A DNA stretch of 47,275 nt from Paraburkholderia tropica (GCF_914484835.1 NZ_CAJZAR010000051.1:438-47712), one strand, 5' to 3'; positions 18,762 to 27,202 are shown, counted from the first letter of the stretch. Translations and numbers: made by a program. The notes: generated by a model not told the origin, from the sequence alone.

Positions 18762-18845
18762 ACTAGCGAAACGGCGTCGGATCGGGCCTTTTATCCACCG
18801 AAGCCGGCTGATTTCAACCTCATTCCCAGATATTCCCCGATTGCT

Positions 18846-19598
18846 ATGCTGCTGATTCCGGCCATCGATCTCAAAGACGGTCACTGCGTACGCCTGAAAC
18901 AAGGCGATATGGACCAGGCGACGATTTTCTCCGAGGAACCGGCGGCCATGGCCCGACATTGGGTCGAGCGCGGCGCGCGCCGTCTGCACCTCGTCGATCT
19001 GAACGGCGCGTTCGCCGGCAAGCCGAAGAACGAAGACGCTATTCGCGAAATCATCCGCGAAGTGGGTGACGCGATCCCCGTGCAGCTCGGCGGTGGCATC
19101 CGCGACCTCGACACCATCGAGCGCTATCTCGACGACGGCCTCTCCTACGTGATCATCGGCACCGCCGCGGTCAAGAACCCGGGCTTCCTCCAGGAAGCGT
19201 GCACGGCGTTCGGGGGCCACATCATCGTCGGCCTGGACGCCAAGGACGGCAAGGTCGCCACCGACGGCTGGAGCAAGCTCACGGGCCACGAAGTCGTGGA
19301 TCTCGCGCGCAAGTTCGAGGACTACGGCGTCGAGTCGATCATCTACACCGACATCGGCCGCGACGGCATGCTGCAAGGCATCAACATCGAAGCCACGGTG
19401 CGCCTCGCGCGCGCGGTGAAGATTCCGGTGATCGCGAGCGGCGGCCTGTCGAATCTCGCCGACATCGACGCGCTCTGCGAAGTGGAAGACGAGGGCGTCG
19501 AAGGCGTGATCTGCGGCCGCGCGATCTACTCGGGCGACCTCGATTTCGCGGCGGCGCAAACGCGCGCGGACAGCCTGCGCGAATCGGACGACGCGTAA
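18846..19598 (+). CDS. hisA: ProFAR isomerase HisA
   Basis: A 250-residue TIM barrel that isomerises ProFAR to PRFAR. The two catalytic aspartates lie in IPAIDLKDGHCVRLKQGD and IVGLDAKDG; the phosphate-binding loops QLGGGIRD and ASGGLSNLAD and the YTDIGRDGMLQGIN block are intact. Its stop is followed within 14 bases by an intrinsic-type terminator, although hisF follows in the same direction. Confidence 0.97.
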   Translation: MLLIPAIDLKDGHCVRLKQGDMDQATIFSEEPAAMARHWVERGARRLHLVDLNGAFAGKPKNEDAIREIIREVGDAIPVQLGGGIRDLDTIERYLDDGLSYVIIGTAAVKNPGFLQEACTAFGGHIIVGLDAKDGKVATDGWSKLTGHEVVDLARKFEDYGVESIIYTDIGRDGMLQGINIEATVRLARAVKIPVIASGGLSNLADIDALCEVEDEGVEGVICGRAIYSGDLDFAAAQTRADSLRESDDA

Positions 19599-19611
19599 GC
19601 GTCGCCCCCAC

Positions 19612-19641
19612 GGCCTCCGCGAGCGGAGGCCTTTTGCTTTT
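19612..19641 (+). terminator. Intrinsic terminator between hisA and hisF
   Basis: GGCCTCCGC (19612-19620) and GCGGAGGCC (19623-19631) form a strong GC stem with a tight loop, followed by TTTTGCTTTTT. It has every mark of a rho-independent terminator, yet lies inside the his gene block, 14 bp after the hisA stop and 89 bp before hisF. Confidence 0.8.
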
Positions 19642-19729
19642 TGCCGATCGCGGCCCGAAAGCGGCCCAGGGCGGCGCCGCATCCGCCGCCGCGCCCGACG
19701 GACACTAACCTGGCATCACCGGCAAGATC

Positions 19730-20503
19730 ATGGCTCTACCCAAACGCATCATCCCCTGTCTCGACGTGACGGCCGGACGGGTCGTCAAGGGTGTCAACTT
19801 CGTCGAACTGCGCGACGCGGGCGACCCCGTCGAAATCGCGCGCCGCTATGACGATCAGGGCGCCGACGAACTCACCTTCCTCGACATCACCGCCACTTCG
19901 GACGGGCGCGACCTGATCCTGCCGATCATCGAAGCGGTGGCGTCGCAGGTCTTCATTCCGCTGACGGTCGGCGGCGGCGTGCGCGCCGTGGCCGATGTGC
20001 GCCGCCTGCTCAACGCGGGCGCGGACAAGGTCGGCATGAACTCGTCGGCGGTCGCGAATCCGCAACTGGTGCGCGACTCGGCCGACAAGTACGGCTCGCA
20101 GTGCATCGTGGTCGCGATCGACGCCAAGCGCACCTCCGCGCCGGGCGAACCGGCGCGCTGGGAAGTGTTCACGCACGGCGGCCGCAAGGCCACCGGCATC
20201 GACGCCGTCGAATGGGCGCGCAAGATGGCCGAATTCGGCGCGGGCGAAATCCTGCTCACGAGCATGGACCGCGACGGCACCAAGAGCGGCTTCGACCTCG
20301 ACCTCACGCGCGCCGTCTCCGACGCGGTGCCGGTGCCCGTGATCGCCTCGGGCGGCGTGGGCGGCCTGCAGGATCTGGCGGACGGCATCGTCAAGGGCCA
20401 CGCCGACGCGGTGCTCGCAGCGAGCATCTTCCACTACGGCGAGCACACGGTCGGCGAGGCGAAGCGCTTCATGGCCGACCAGGGCATTTCGGTGAGGATG
20501 TAA
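19730..20503 (+). CDS. hisF: Imidazole glycerol phosphate synthase cyclase subunit HisF
   Basis: A 257-residue TIM barrel that, with HisH, forms imidazole glycerol phosphate and AICAR. The catalytic aspartates are in PCLDVTAGRVVKGVNF and VVAIDAKR; the phosphate loops TVGGGVR and ASGGVGGLQDL and the terminal AASIFHYGEHT are present. It lies 3 bp before hisI. Confidence 0.97.
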   Translation: MALPKRIIPCLDVTAGRVVKGVNFVELRDAGDPVEIARRYDDQGADELTFLDITATSDGRDLILPIIEAVASQVFIPLTVGGGVRAVADVRRLLNAGADKVGMNSSAVANPQLVRDSADKYGSQCIVVAIDAKRTSAPGEPARWEVFTHGGRKATGIDAVEWARKMAEFGAGEILLTSMDRDGTKSGFDLDLTRAVSDAVPVPVIASGGVGGLQDLADGIVKGHADAVLAASIFHYGEHTVGEAKRFMADQGISVRM

Positions 20504-20506
20504 GCC

Positions 20507-20923
20507 ATGACGACCGCATCGATCGAACAAGCCGGCTGGCTCGACAAGATCAACTGGGACGCCAACGGCCTCGTGCCGGTGATCGCCCAGGAAGCCACCA
20601 GCGGCGACGTGCTGATGTTCGCGTGGATGAACCGCGAGGCGCTCGCCAAGACCGTCGAGCTGCGCCGCGCGGTGTACTTCTCGCGTTCGCGCCAGCGCCT
20701 GTGGTTCAAGGGCGAGGAATCGGGCCACGTGCAGCACGTGCGCGAGATTCGCCTCGACTGCGACGAAGACGTCGTGCTGCTCAAGATCGAGCAGGTGTCG
20801 GGCATCGCCTGCCACACGGGCCGCCACTCGTGCTTTTTCCAGCAATTCGAAGGCACCGTCGACGAGGGCCGCTGGGTCGCCGTCGATCCCGTGCTGAAAG
20901 ACCCCGAGCACATCTACAAATGA
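20507..20923 (+). CDS. hisI: Phosphoribosyl-AMP cyclohydrolase HisI
   Basis: A 138-residue zinc enzyme that opens the adenine ring of PR-AMP. Family blocks VIAQEATSGDVLMFAWMNREAL, YFSRSRQRLWFKGEESGH, the metal-binding RLDCDEDVVL and ACHTGRHSCFF are complete. It is a separate gene from hisE, unlike the fused enteric HisIE. Its stop overlaps the hisE start. Confidence 0.96.
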   Translation: MTTASIEQAGWLDKINWDANGLVPVIAQEATSGDVLMFAWMNREALAKTVELRRAVYFSRSRQRLWFKGEESGHVQHVREIRLDCDEDVVLLKIEQVSGIACHTGRHSCFFQQFEGTVDEGRWVAVDPVLKDPEHIYK

Positions 20924-21288
20924 CGCAACTGAACACCAACGACACCTTGCTGCGCCTCGCGGCGGTGATCGACAGCCGCAAGGGCGGCGATCCCGATGCT
21001 TCCTACGTCGCGCGCCTGTTCCACAAGGGCGACGACGCGGTGCTCAAGAAGGTCGGCGAAGAGGCGACCGAAGTCGTGCTGGCCGCCAAGGACGTGCGCC
21101 AGGGCGGCGCGCCCAAGGCGCTGGTCGGCGAAATGGCCGATCTGTGGTTCCATTGCCTCGTGACGCTCTCGCATTTCGACCTGAGCCCCGCCGATGTGCT
21201 GGCGGAACTCGAACGCCGCGAAGGCCTTTCGGGTCTCGAAGAGAAGGCGCTGCGCAAGAGCCAGGAGCGCGAGGCGAACGGCGACTGA
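20920..21288 (+). CDS. hisE: Phosphoribosyl-ATP pyrophosphatase HisE
   Basis: A 122-residue all-alpha MazG-like pyrophosphohydrolase for the second step of histidine synthesis. The motif KKVGEEATEVVLAAKD followed by EMADLWFHCLV gives the metal-binding Glu/Asp residues. ATG 20920 overlaps the hisI TGA (ATGA). It is the last his gene. Confidence 0.95.
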   Translation: MTQLNTNDTLLRLAAVIDSRKGGDPDASYVARLFHKGDDAVLKKVGEEATEVVLAAKDVRQGGAPKALVGEMADLWFHCLVTLSHFDLSPADVLAELERREGLSGLEEKALRKSQEREANGD

Positions 21289-21406
21289 CGGCAACTGACA
21301 CGGGCCCGCGCGGGTCCGGGTCGCACTGGCGCGCATGCCGCCGGGCACACCGGCGGCGCTTGCCCACCCACGCGGCGCGCGCGCCGCACATCAGGGGAGA
21401 CGCAAC

Positions 21407-21802
21407 ATGTCCACGACGCCCGGCGGTTATCCGCCTCCAGTGGTGCGCGAACCGATCGACGCGGACCGCCTGCGCAGTCTGCGCACCCTCACGCATGTGC
21501 TCTACGGCCTCTACGCGTTCTACTGGCTCACCGGCGGCGTGACCGTGCTGGTCGCCATCATCATCAATTACCTCAAGCGCGACGAAGCGGCGGGCACGCC
21601 CTACGAGCAGCATTTCACCTGGCAGATCCGCACCTTCTGGCTCGGGCTGGCGGGGCATCTGATCGGTGTCGCGCTGTTTTTCGTGCTGATCGGCATTCCA
21701 ATTTTGTGGGCTGTCGCGATCTGGACGTTGTACCGTATCATCAAAGGCTGGCTGTATCTGCATGACAGCAAGCCGCTGCGCGATCCGCGCGCGTGGGTGT
21801 GA
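21407..21802 (+). CDS. Small membrane protein, DUF4870-like
   Basis: A 131-residue protein with a polar N-terminus (MSTTPGGYPPPVVREPIDAD) and about three hydrophobic segments: LYAFYWLTGGVTVLVAIIIN, TFWLGLAGHLIGVALFFVLI and IPILWAVAIWTLYRIIKGW. It resembles the DUF4870 family of inner-membrane proteins. AGGGGAGA precedes ATG 21407. It lies between hisE and the HIT gene; its role is unknown. Confidence 0.75.
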   Translation: MSTTPGGYPPPVVREPIDADRLRSLRTLTHVLYGLYAFYWLTGGVTVLVAIIINYLKRDEAAGTPYEQHFTWQIRTFWLGLAGHLIGVALFFVLIGIPILWAVAIWTLYRIIKGWLYLHDSKPLRDPRAWV

Positions 21803-21839
21803 TCGGCGGGTTGTCGGGTCCGCGCATTTCGGGAGCATC

Positions 21840-22220
21840 ATGAGCCAAAGTGACAGCCACGACCGCAGCACCTGTCTGTTCTGCAAGATCGCCGACGGGG
21901 CGATTCCGAGCACACGCGTCTACGAAGACGACGAATTCGTCGCTTTCCGGGACATCCGGCCCGCGGCGCAGACGCACGTGCTGGTGATCCCGCGCGAACA
22001 TATCGCGACGCTCGCCGATTGCGGTGAAAAGGACGCACCGCTGCTTGGTAGAATGTTCGTGCTGGTGGCGCGTCTCGCGAAGGATCTCGGCGTGTCGTAC
22101 ACCGGCGGTGAAACCGGTTTTCGCACCGTCGTGAACACGGGGCCCGGCGGCGGTCAGGAGGTCTACCACCTGCACGCGCATTTGCTGGCCGGGCCGCGTC
22201 CGTGGCAACGCATGGGCTGA
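21840..22220 (+). CDS. HIT-family nucleotide hydrolase or transferase (HinT-like)
   Basis: A 126-residue histidine-triad protein. The active site HLHAHLLAG lies near the C-terminus; CLFCKIADGAIPSTRVYEDDEFVAFRDI near the start carries a CxxC pair that often binds zinc. HinT-type enzymes hydrolyse adenosine phosphoramidates. ATG 21840 is chosen because the conserved text starts soon after; the frame is open further upstream. Confidence 0.9.
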   Translation: MSQSDSHDRSTCLFCKIADGAIPSTRVYEDDEFVAFRDIRPAAQTHVLVIPREHIATLADCGEKDAPLLGRMFVLVARLAKDLGVSYTGGETGFRTVVNTGPGGGQEVYHLHAHLLAGPRPWQRMG

Positions 22221-22445
22221 AGGCGCGCCGCGTGCATCACCGTTGAGTGACGCATGAGGCAGGCACGAAGCGCATTGAGCAGATAAAGCAACAAGGCCCG
22301 CTGAAAAAGGGTGGCATGCCATGCAGCCGCCACACCTCGCAGGCACTATTTACTATCGGACCGGTTTTTACGCAGCGCGCCTCGGCGCGCCAACGTTTTC
22401 ACGCTGCGCACGAGGCGCGGCGCGGGGTTAAGGAGAGTTTTGATC

Positions 22446-22682
22446 ATGGGTTCGTTGAGCATCTGGCATTGGCTGATTGTGTTGTTGATCGTGGCGCTCG
22501 TCTTCGGCACGAAGAAGCTGCGCAATATCGGCAGCGACCTCGGCGGTGCGGTCAAGGGTTTCAAGGAAGGCATGCGCGACGGTGAGGAAGCTCCCGACGC
22601 GGCCAAGCGCGAGCTGCCGAAGAACGGCGGCACGGTCGACGTCGACGCCAAGGACAAGACCTCGAGCAACGACCTCCGCTAA
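22446..22682 (+). CDS. tatA: Twin-arginine translocase subunit TatA
   Basis: A 78-residue protein with an N-terminal membrane helix (SIWHWLIVLLIVALVFGTKKL), the FGxxKL hinge and an amphipathic helix (RNIGSDLGGAVKGFKEGM), the standard TatA design. TatA oligomers form the passage for folded proteins. AAGGAG sits 10 bases upstream of ATG 22446. It is first in tatA-tatB-tatC. The Rieske protein encoded at 26582 is a likely Tat client. Confidence 0.94.
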   Translation: MGSLSIWHWLIVLLIVALVFGTKKLRNIGSDLGGAVKGFKEGMRDGEEAPDAAKRELPKNGGTVDVDAKDKTSSNDLR

Positions 22683-22753
22683 GCGCGGTGGTCGTCTGCT
22701 TGCCGTGTCTGTTTCGCTTTTTCCTGCTCCAAGGCTGACGGAAAGCTCCATTC

Positions 22754-23335
22754 ATGCTTGATCTGGGTCTCACGAAGATGGCGCTGATCGGCGTCGTCGC
22801 GCTGGTCGTTCTCGGACCGGAGCGCCTGCCGCGCGTTGCGCGCACCGCAGGCGCGCTGTTCGGGCGCGCGCAGCGTTACATCAACGACGTCAAGGCCGAA
22901 GTCACGCGCGAGATCGAACTCGACGAACTGCGCCGCATGAAGGGCGAGTTCGAACAGGCTGCGCAGAACGTCGAGAAGAACGTTCACGAGAATCTGCGCC
23001 AGCACGAAACCGAGCTCAACGACGCCTGGAACCAGGGTACGAGCGTGTCGCCCAGCATCGCGGGCGGCGCGGACCCGGCTGCCGTCACGGCGCAAAGCGC
23101 GGTGTCCGGCACGTCCGGTAGCGCGGGTTTCGCCGACGGTTCGTCAGCCTCCACGTGGCGTTCCGGCGATGCCGGCGCGTCCACGGCGAAGCGCAAGAAC
23201 TGGCGCGTGAAACAGACGGGCACGCCCGTGTGGTACAAACGCGCGACGCTGCGGCGCACGCGCGTGCAGTCGGGCGCGGCGCGCGTCGCGCAGCACACGC
23301 CGGCCAGCCTGCGCCGGCCCACGCGTTTCTTCTGA
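22754..23335 (+). CDS. tatB: Twin-arginine translocase subunit TatB
   Basis: A 193-residue protein beginning MLDLGLTKMALIGVVALVVLGPERLPRVA, the TatB membrane helix and LGPERLP hinge, followed by a long charged helix (EIELDELRRMKGEFEQAAQN). TatB with TatC recognises twin-arginine signal peptides. The C-terminal ~80 residues are Ser/Thr/Ala-rich and basic and are probably disordered. Confidence 0.94.
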   Translation: MLDLGLTKMALIGVVALVVLGPERLPRVARTAGALFGRAQRYINDVKAEVTREIELDELRRMKGEFEQAAQNVEKNVHENLRQHETELNDAWNQGTSVSPSIAGGADPAAVTAQSAVSGTSGSAGFADGSSASTWRSGDAGASTAKRKNWRVKQTGTPVWYKRATLRRTRVQSGAARVAQHTPASLRRPTRFF

Positions 23336-23404
23336 CGCGCATTCACCGATTCCGATGCCGCAGCCGCATTCGAACTTCCCCATCTCCAACCCCCGAGGGC
23401 CGGT

Positions 23405-24187
23405 GTGAGCGACCCCCAGCAAAACCAGGGCGAGGGCACTGAAGAGACCTTCATCTCGCACCTCGTCGAACTCCGCGACCGTATCATCCGCGCGGGCATT
23501 GCCGTCATCGTCGTGTTCGTCGGGCTCGTCTACTGGGCGCCCGACATCTTCAGGCTGCTCGCGCGTCCGCTCATGCAGAACCTGCCGCGCGACGGCAAGA
23601 TGATCGTCACCGACGTGACCGGCTCGTTCTTCGTGCCGATGAAAGTGACGATGCTCGTCGCCTTCGTGATCGCGCTGCCTGTCGTGCTTTATCAGATCTG
23701 GGCGTTCGTCGCGCCGGGGCTCTATCAGCACGAGAAGAAGCTGGTCGTGCCGCTGGTGGCGAGCAGCTACACGCTGTTCCTGTGCGGCATGGCGTTCGCG
23801 TACTTCGTGGTGTTTCCCACGATCTTCCGCGTGATGGCGCACTACAACGCGCCGCTCGGCGCGGAGATGACGACCGATATCGACAATTACCTGAGCTTCG
23901 TGCTCACGATGTTCATCGCGTTCGGCGTCACTTTCGAGGTGCCGATCATCGTCGTGCTGCTCGTGCGCATGCACGTGCTCACGGTGAAGAAGCTCAAGGA
24001 AATCCGTCCGTATGTGATCGTGGGCGCGTTCATCGTCGCCGCCGTGGTGACGCCGCCGGACGTGTTCTCGCAGCTGATTCTGGCGCTGCCGCTGATCATC
24101 CTCTACGAAGCGGGCATCATCGCGGCGCGCGTTTTCATCGGCACCGGCGAAAGGAAGACCGCCGACGAGAGCGAAGCGACAAGCTGA
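23405..24187 (+). CDS. tatC: Twin-arginine translocase subunit TatC
   Basis: A 260-residue protein with six membrane helices. Conserved TatC blocks are ETFISHLVELRDRIIRAG at the N-terminus, APGLYQHEKKLVVPLV, FGVTFEVPIIVVLLVRM and FIVAAVVTPPDVFSQLILALP. It starts with GTG 23405. It ends the tat operon and faces the degS-like gene across a bidirectional terminator. Confidence 0.95.
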   Translation: MSDPQQNQGEGTEETFISHLVELRDRIIRAGIAVIVVFVGLVYWAPDIFRLLARPLMQNLPRDGKMIVTDVTGSFFVPMKVTMLVAFVIALPVVLYQIWAFVAPGLYQHEKKLVVPLVASSYTLFLCGMAFAYFVVFPTIFRVMAHYNAPLGAEMTTDIDNYLSFVLTMFIAFGVTFEVPIIVVLLVRMHVLTVKKLKEIRPYVIVGAFIVAAVVTPPDVFSQLILALPLIILYEAGIIAARVFIGTGERKTADESEATS

Positions 24188-24222
24188 CGTCGCGCGACAT
24201 CCCCGCAGAACACAAAAGAAAA

Positions 24223-24256
24223 GGCCGCGAACGGTGACGTTCGCGGCCTTTGTGTT
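24223..24256. terminator. Bidirectional terminator between tatC and the degS-like gene
   Basis: GGCCGCGAACG (24223-24233) and CGTTCGCGGCC (24238-24248) form an 11-bp perfect stem with a GTGA loop. TTTGTGTTT follows on the plus strand and AAAAGAAAA precedes it, giving T-runs in both directions for two convergent genes. Confidence 0.85.
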
Positions 24257-24324
24257 TGTAGCGCCGGGTTGCTTCGCTTGGGAGGCGAGGCCGCGCGTGC
24301 GGCTTTCGCCCGGCGAGTAGAACT

Positions 24325-25545
24325 TCAACCGCCTTCGTCGTCGCCTTCGCCGTCTTCGTTGGCGGGGTGCTTGGGCGGCGGCGGGCGCTTGCCGATCATC
24401 ACGTCGAGGTCCATGTCCTTGTTCTTGCGCACGAGGTGGACCTTCGCGTCGGTGCCCGGCTTGATCTGCGCGATCACGTTGAGCAGGCGCGTGGTGTCGG
24501 TGATGGCCTCGCCGTTCACCGAAAGCAGGATGTCGCCCGGCTTGATGCCGGCCTTGTCGGCGGGGCCGCCTTGCAGCACGCCCGCGACGATCGCGCCCGA
24601 CTTCTCGTTGATGCCGAACGATTCGGCGATCTCGGGCGTCAGGTCCTGCGGCTCCACGCCGATCCAGCCGCGCGTGACCGAACCGGTCGTGATGATGCTT
24701 TCCAGCACGCTGCGCGCCGTGGACACGGGAATCGCGAAGCCGATGCCGAGCGAGCCGCCCGAGCGCGAGTAGATGGCCGTGTTGATGCCGAGCAGATTGC
24801 CGCTCACGTCGACGAGCGCGCCGCCCGAGTTGCCGGGATTGATCGGCGCATCGGTCTGGATGAAGTTCTCGAACGTGTTGATGCCGAGGTGATTACGGCC
24901 CAGCGCGCTGATGATGCCCATCGTGACCGTCTGGCCCACGCCGAACGGATTGCCGATGGCTAGCACGACATCGCCCACGCGGGCCTGATCCATCCGGCCG
25001 AGCGTGATCGTGGGCAGGTTCGGCAGATTGATCTTGAGCACGGCCAGATCGGTTTCCGGGTCGATGCCGATCACCTTGGCGTTGGTGGTGCGGCCGTCGG
25101 AGAGCGCGATTTCAATCTGATCCGCGCCGTCGATCACGTGCTGGTTCGTTAGAATGTAACCGTCTGGACTGACAATGACGCCCGAACCGAGATTCGCCGC
25201 GGGCTGTTGCTGCTGCTTGCGGTTGTTGTTGCGATCGCCGAAGAAGTAGCGGAACAGCGGGTCGTTCTGGCGCGGATCGGGCGGCAGCGAGCCGTCCTTG
25301 CTGGAGAACACGTTGACGACCGCGGGCATGGCCTTCTGGGCGGCGTCCGCATAGGACCCCTGGCTGCCGCCGCCGCCGCCGATGCCCGGCGCCACTTCGC
25401 GTAGCGCGACGATGGGTTCGGCGAGCTGTTTGCCGAGTTGCCCCTGGTGCTGAAGCCACTGCGGCTTGAGCGTCGCGATGATGAACATCAACGCCAGCAG
25501 GACCGTCACCGCCTGGGCGAAGAACAGCCAAAAGCGTCTAAGCAT
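24325..25545 (-). CDS. DegS/HtrA-like trypsin-type serine protease with one PDZ domain
   Basis: A 406-residue membrane-anchored protease. An N-terminal hydrophobic segment (LFFAQAVTVLLALMFIIATL) anchors it. The catalytic triad is His136 (TNQHV), Asp166 (ETDLAVL) and Ser240 (NPGNSGGAL), followed by one PDZ domain (about 290-385) and a charged tail rich in Pro and Glu/Asp. One PDZ plus a membrane anchor resembles DegS, the envelope-stress sensor, more than two-PDZ DegP. A Gly run (about 55-60) and a Gln-rich loop (about 109-114) precede the protease core. It starts only 19 bp from the divergent nif3 gene, with no clear Shine-Dalgarno. Confidence 0.9.
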   Translation of the reverse strand: MLRRFWLFFAQAVTVLLALMFIIATLKPQWLQHQGQLGKQLAEPIVALREVAPGIGGGGGSQGSYADAAQKAMPAVVNVFSSKDGSLPPDPRQNDPLFRYFFGDRNNNRKQQQQPAANLGSGVIVSPDGYILTNQHVIDGADQIEIALSDGRTTNAKVIGIDPETDLAVLKINLPNLPTITLGRMDQARVGDVVLAIGNPFGVGQTVTMGIISALGRNHLGINTFENFIQTDAPINPGNSGGALVDVSGNLLGINTAIYSRSGGSLGIGFAIPVSTARSVLESIITTGSVTRGWIGVEPQDLTPEIAESFGINEKSGAIVAGVLQGGPADKAGIKPGDILLSVNGEAITDTTRLLNVIAQIKPGTDAKVHLVRKNKDMDLDVMIGKRPPPPKHPANEDGEGDDEGG

Positions 25546-25559
25546 CTGAAGATTAGAGG

Positions 25560-25565
25560 ATTATA
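25560..25565 (-). promoter_or_regulatory. Candidate -10 box for the degS-like gene
   Basis: The minus strand reads TATAAT at 25565-25560, about 15 bases before the start codon, implying a very short leader. The expected -35 position lies inside nif3 and is a poor match, so this is tentative. Confidence 0.3.
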
Positions 25566-26311
25566 TGGATCGGATCGAACTGGAATTGTATCTGAACAAT
25601 CTTCTGGAAACCGGGCGGTTCAAGGACTACTGCCCCAATGGCCTGCAAGTGGAAGGGCGGCGGCGCGTGCAGAAGATCGCGACCGGCGTGACCGCCTCGC
25701 TGGCCTTTCTGGAAGCCGCGCTCGAGTGGGGCGCCGACGCCGTGCTGGTCCATCACGGCTACTTCTGGAAGAACGAGGCGCCGCAGATCACCGGCCGCAA
25801 ATACCGCCGCCTGAAGACGCTGCTCGCGCACGACCTCAACCTGTTCGCCTTCCATCTGCCGCTCGACTGCCACCCGGAATTCGGCAATAACGCGCAGTTG
25901 GGCGCCAAACTCGGCTGGATCAGCGAACAACGCTTCGGCGAGCAGGATCTCGGCTGGATGGCGACGCTGCCCATGCCGATCACGCTCGCGCACTTCTCCG
26001 CGCAGGTCGAGCAGACGCTCGGGCGCGCGCCGCTCGTGCTCGGCGATCCCGACTGGCAGCTGCGCCGCGTGGCGTGGTGCACGGGCGCGGCGCAGAGCCT
26101 GTTCGACTCGGCCATCGACGCGGGCGCCGACGTGTTCCTCACCGGCGAAATCTCCGAGCCCACTTTTCACACCTCGGCGGAGAGCGGCGTGGCCTTCCTC
26201 GCGGCGGGCCACCATGCGACCGAGCGCTTCGGCGTGCAGGCCGTCGGTGCGCATCTGGCCGAAACATTCGATATCGATCATCTCTTTATCGACATCGACA
26301 ATCCGGTTTAA
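25565..26311 (+). CDS. Nif3-like dinuclear metal-centre protein
   Basis: A 248-residue protein of the Nif3/YbgI family, which forms toroidal hexamers with a two-metal site. Metal-binding blocks are VLVHHGYFWKNEAP, NLFAFHLPLDCHPEFGNN and the terminal AAGHHATERFGVQA; the ITGRKYRRLK segment is also typical. The biochemical role of the family is unsettled (GTP cyclohydrolase I type 2-like in older annotation). AGAGGA precedes ATG 25565. It is divergent from the degS-like gene. Confidence 0.9.
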   Translation: MDRIELELYLNNLLETGRFKDYCPNGLQVEGRRRVQKIATGVTASLAFLEAALEWGADAVLVHHGYFWKNEAPQITGRKYRRLKTLLAHDLNLFAFHLPLDCHPEFGNNAQLGAKLGWISEQRFGEQDLGWMATLPMPITLAHFSAQVEQTLGRAPLVLGDPDWQLRRVAWCTGAAQSLFDSAIDAGADVFLTGEISEPTFHTSAESGVAFLAAGHHATERFGVQAVGAHLAETFDIDHLFIDIDNPV

Positions 26312-26392
26312 GTATTCGGCCGTCTTTGCGCGCGGCGTCCGAATCGCGCGACGCCCGCGCGCGTCTCCCAGATCGCATGGATTTATTCACCG

Positions 26393-26494
26393 GGCATTTA
26401 CAAGCCGAAAAGAAATGTGCCCTGATTTCTGGGGGAAAACCCCGATTTATCAAGGACTTCGGGCGCTTTTTCGAGATCGCCCCTTGTAAATGCC
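26393..26494 (+). promoter_or_regulatory. Foldable element with 12-bp inverted repeat upstream of petA
   Basis: GGCATTTACAAG (26393-26404) and CTTGTAAATGCC (26483-26494) are perfect inverted repeats. Inside them, further pairing is possible in nested order: CGAAAAG (26406-26412) with CTTTTTCG (26466-26473, one bulge), CCTGAT (26421-26426) with ATCAAGG (26449-26455, one bulge), and GGGG (26432-26435) with CCCC (26440-26443) around AAAA. The 270-bp gap before petA is AT-richer than its surroundings. It could be a structured mRNA leader, a small RNA, or a relic of a short repeat element. No such family is known to me here. Confidence 0.55.
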
Positions 26495-26581
26495 AACTCC
26501 ATTCGCGCAAACTAGCGTTCGGCAGCATGCGGGTCATCAACGGCGTGACGGAAAAATCCAACTCAGAAGTGGGGCGATGTG

Positions 26582-27202
26582 ATGCGAGACAAAGAAAATG
26601 ACCGCGTCGATGGCAGCCGCCGTACCTGGCTGATTGCGACGTCCGTAGCAGGTGGCATAGGAGGCGTGGCCACTGTCGTACCTTTCGTAGGCTCGTTTGC
26701 ACCATCCGAAAAAGCACGCGCCGCCGGCGCGCCCGTCGAAGTCGATATCAGCGGTTTGCAGCCCGGCTCGCTCATGACGGTCGCCTGGCGCGGCAAGCCC
26801 GTGTGGATCCTGAACCGCACCGACCGCATGCTGGCGGACTGCAAGAAGGCCGACGCCGAACTGGCCGATCCCGAATCCGAGCATCCGTTTTCCATTCCGA
26901 TGCCGGACTACTGCAAGAACGAATACCGCTCGCGCGCCGAGCATCAGCACATTCTCGTGGCCGTCGCCGTGTGCACGCATCTGGGCTGCACGCCGACGCC
27001 GCGTTTCCAGGAAGGCCCGCAGCCGAACCTGCCCGATAGCTGGCCGGGCGGCTTCCTGTGTCCGTGTCACGGCTCCACCTACGATCTCGCCGGCCGCGTG
27101 TTCAAGAACAAGCCCGCGCCGCAGAACCTCGACATCCCCCGCTACATGTTCACGTCACCGACGCAGATCGTGATCGGCAAGGACGAAAAAGGAGAAGCGT
27201 GA
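26582..27202 (+). CDS. petA: Ubiquinol-cytochrome c reductase Rieske iron-sulfur subunit
   Basis: A 206-residue Rieske protein of the cytochrome bc1 complex. The 2Fe-2S ligands are in CTHLGCTP and CPCHGS. The N-terminus has SRRTWLIATSVAGGIGGVAT, a twin-arginine-like signal that stays as the membrane anchor and fits export by the nearby Tat system. Start ATG 26582 gives MRDKENDR; GTG 26579 directly before it is an alternative. The TGA overlaps the ATG of petB by one base (TGATG). Confidence 0.96.
   Translation: MRDKENDRVDGSRRTWLIATSVAGGIGGVATVVPFVGSFAPSEKARAAGAPVEVDISGLQPGSLMTVAWRGKPVWILNRTDRMLADCKKADAELADPESEHPFSIPMPDYCKNEYRSRAEHQHILVAVAVCTHLGCTPTPRFQEGPQPNLPDSWPGGFLCPCHGSTYDLAGRVFKNKPAPQNLDIPRYMFTSPTQIVIGKDEKGEA

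Noticed and set aside
26377..26601. A 74-codon frame before petA (MDLFTGHLQAEKK...) as a leader peptide
   Set aside because: It has no ribosome-binding site, runs past the petA start and overlaps the inverted-repeat element; nothing suggests selection for protein.
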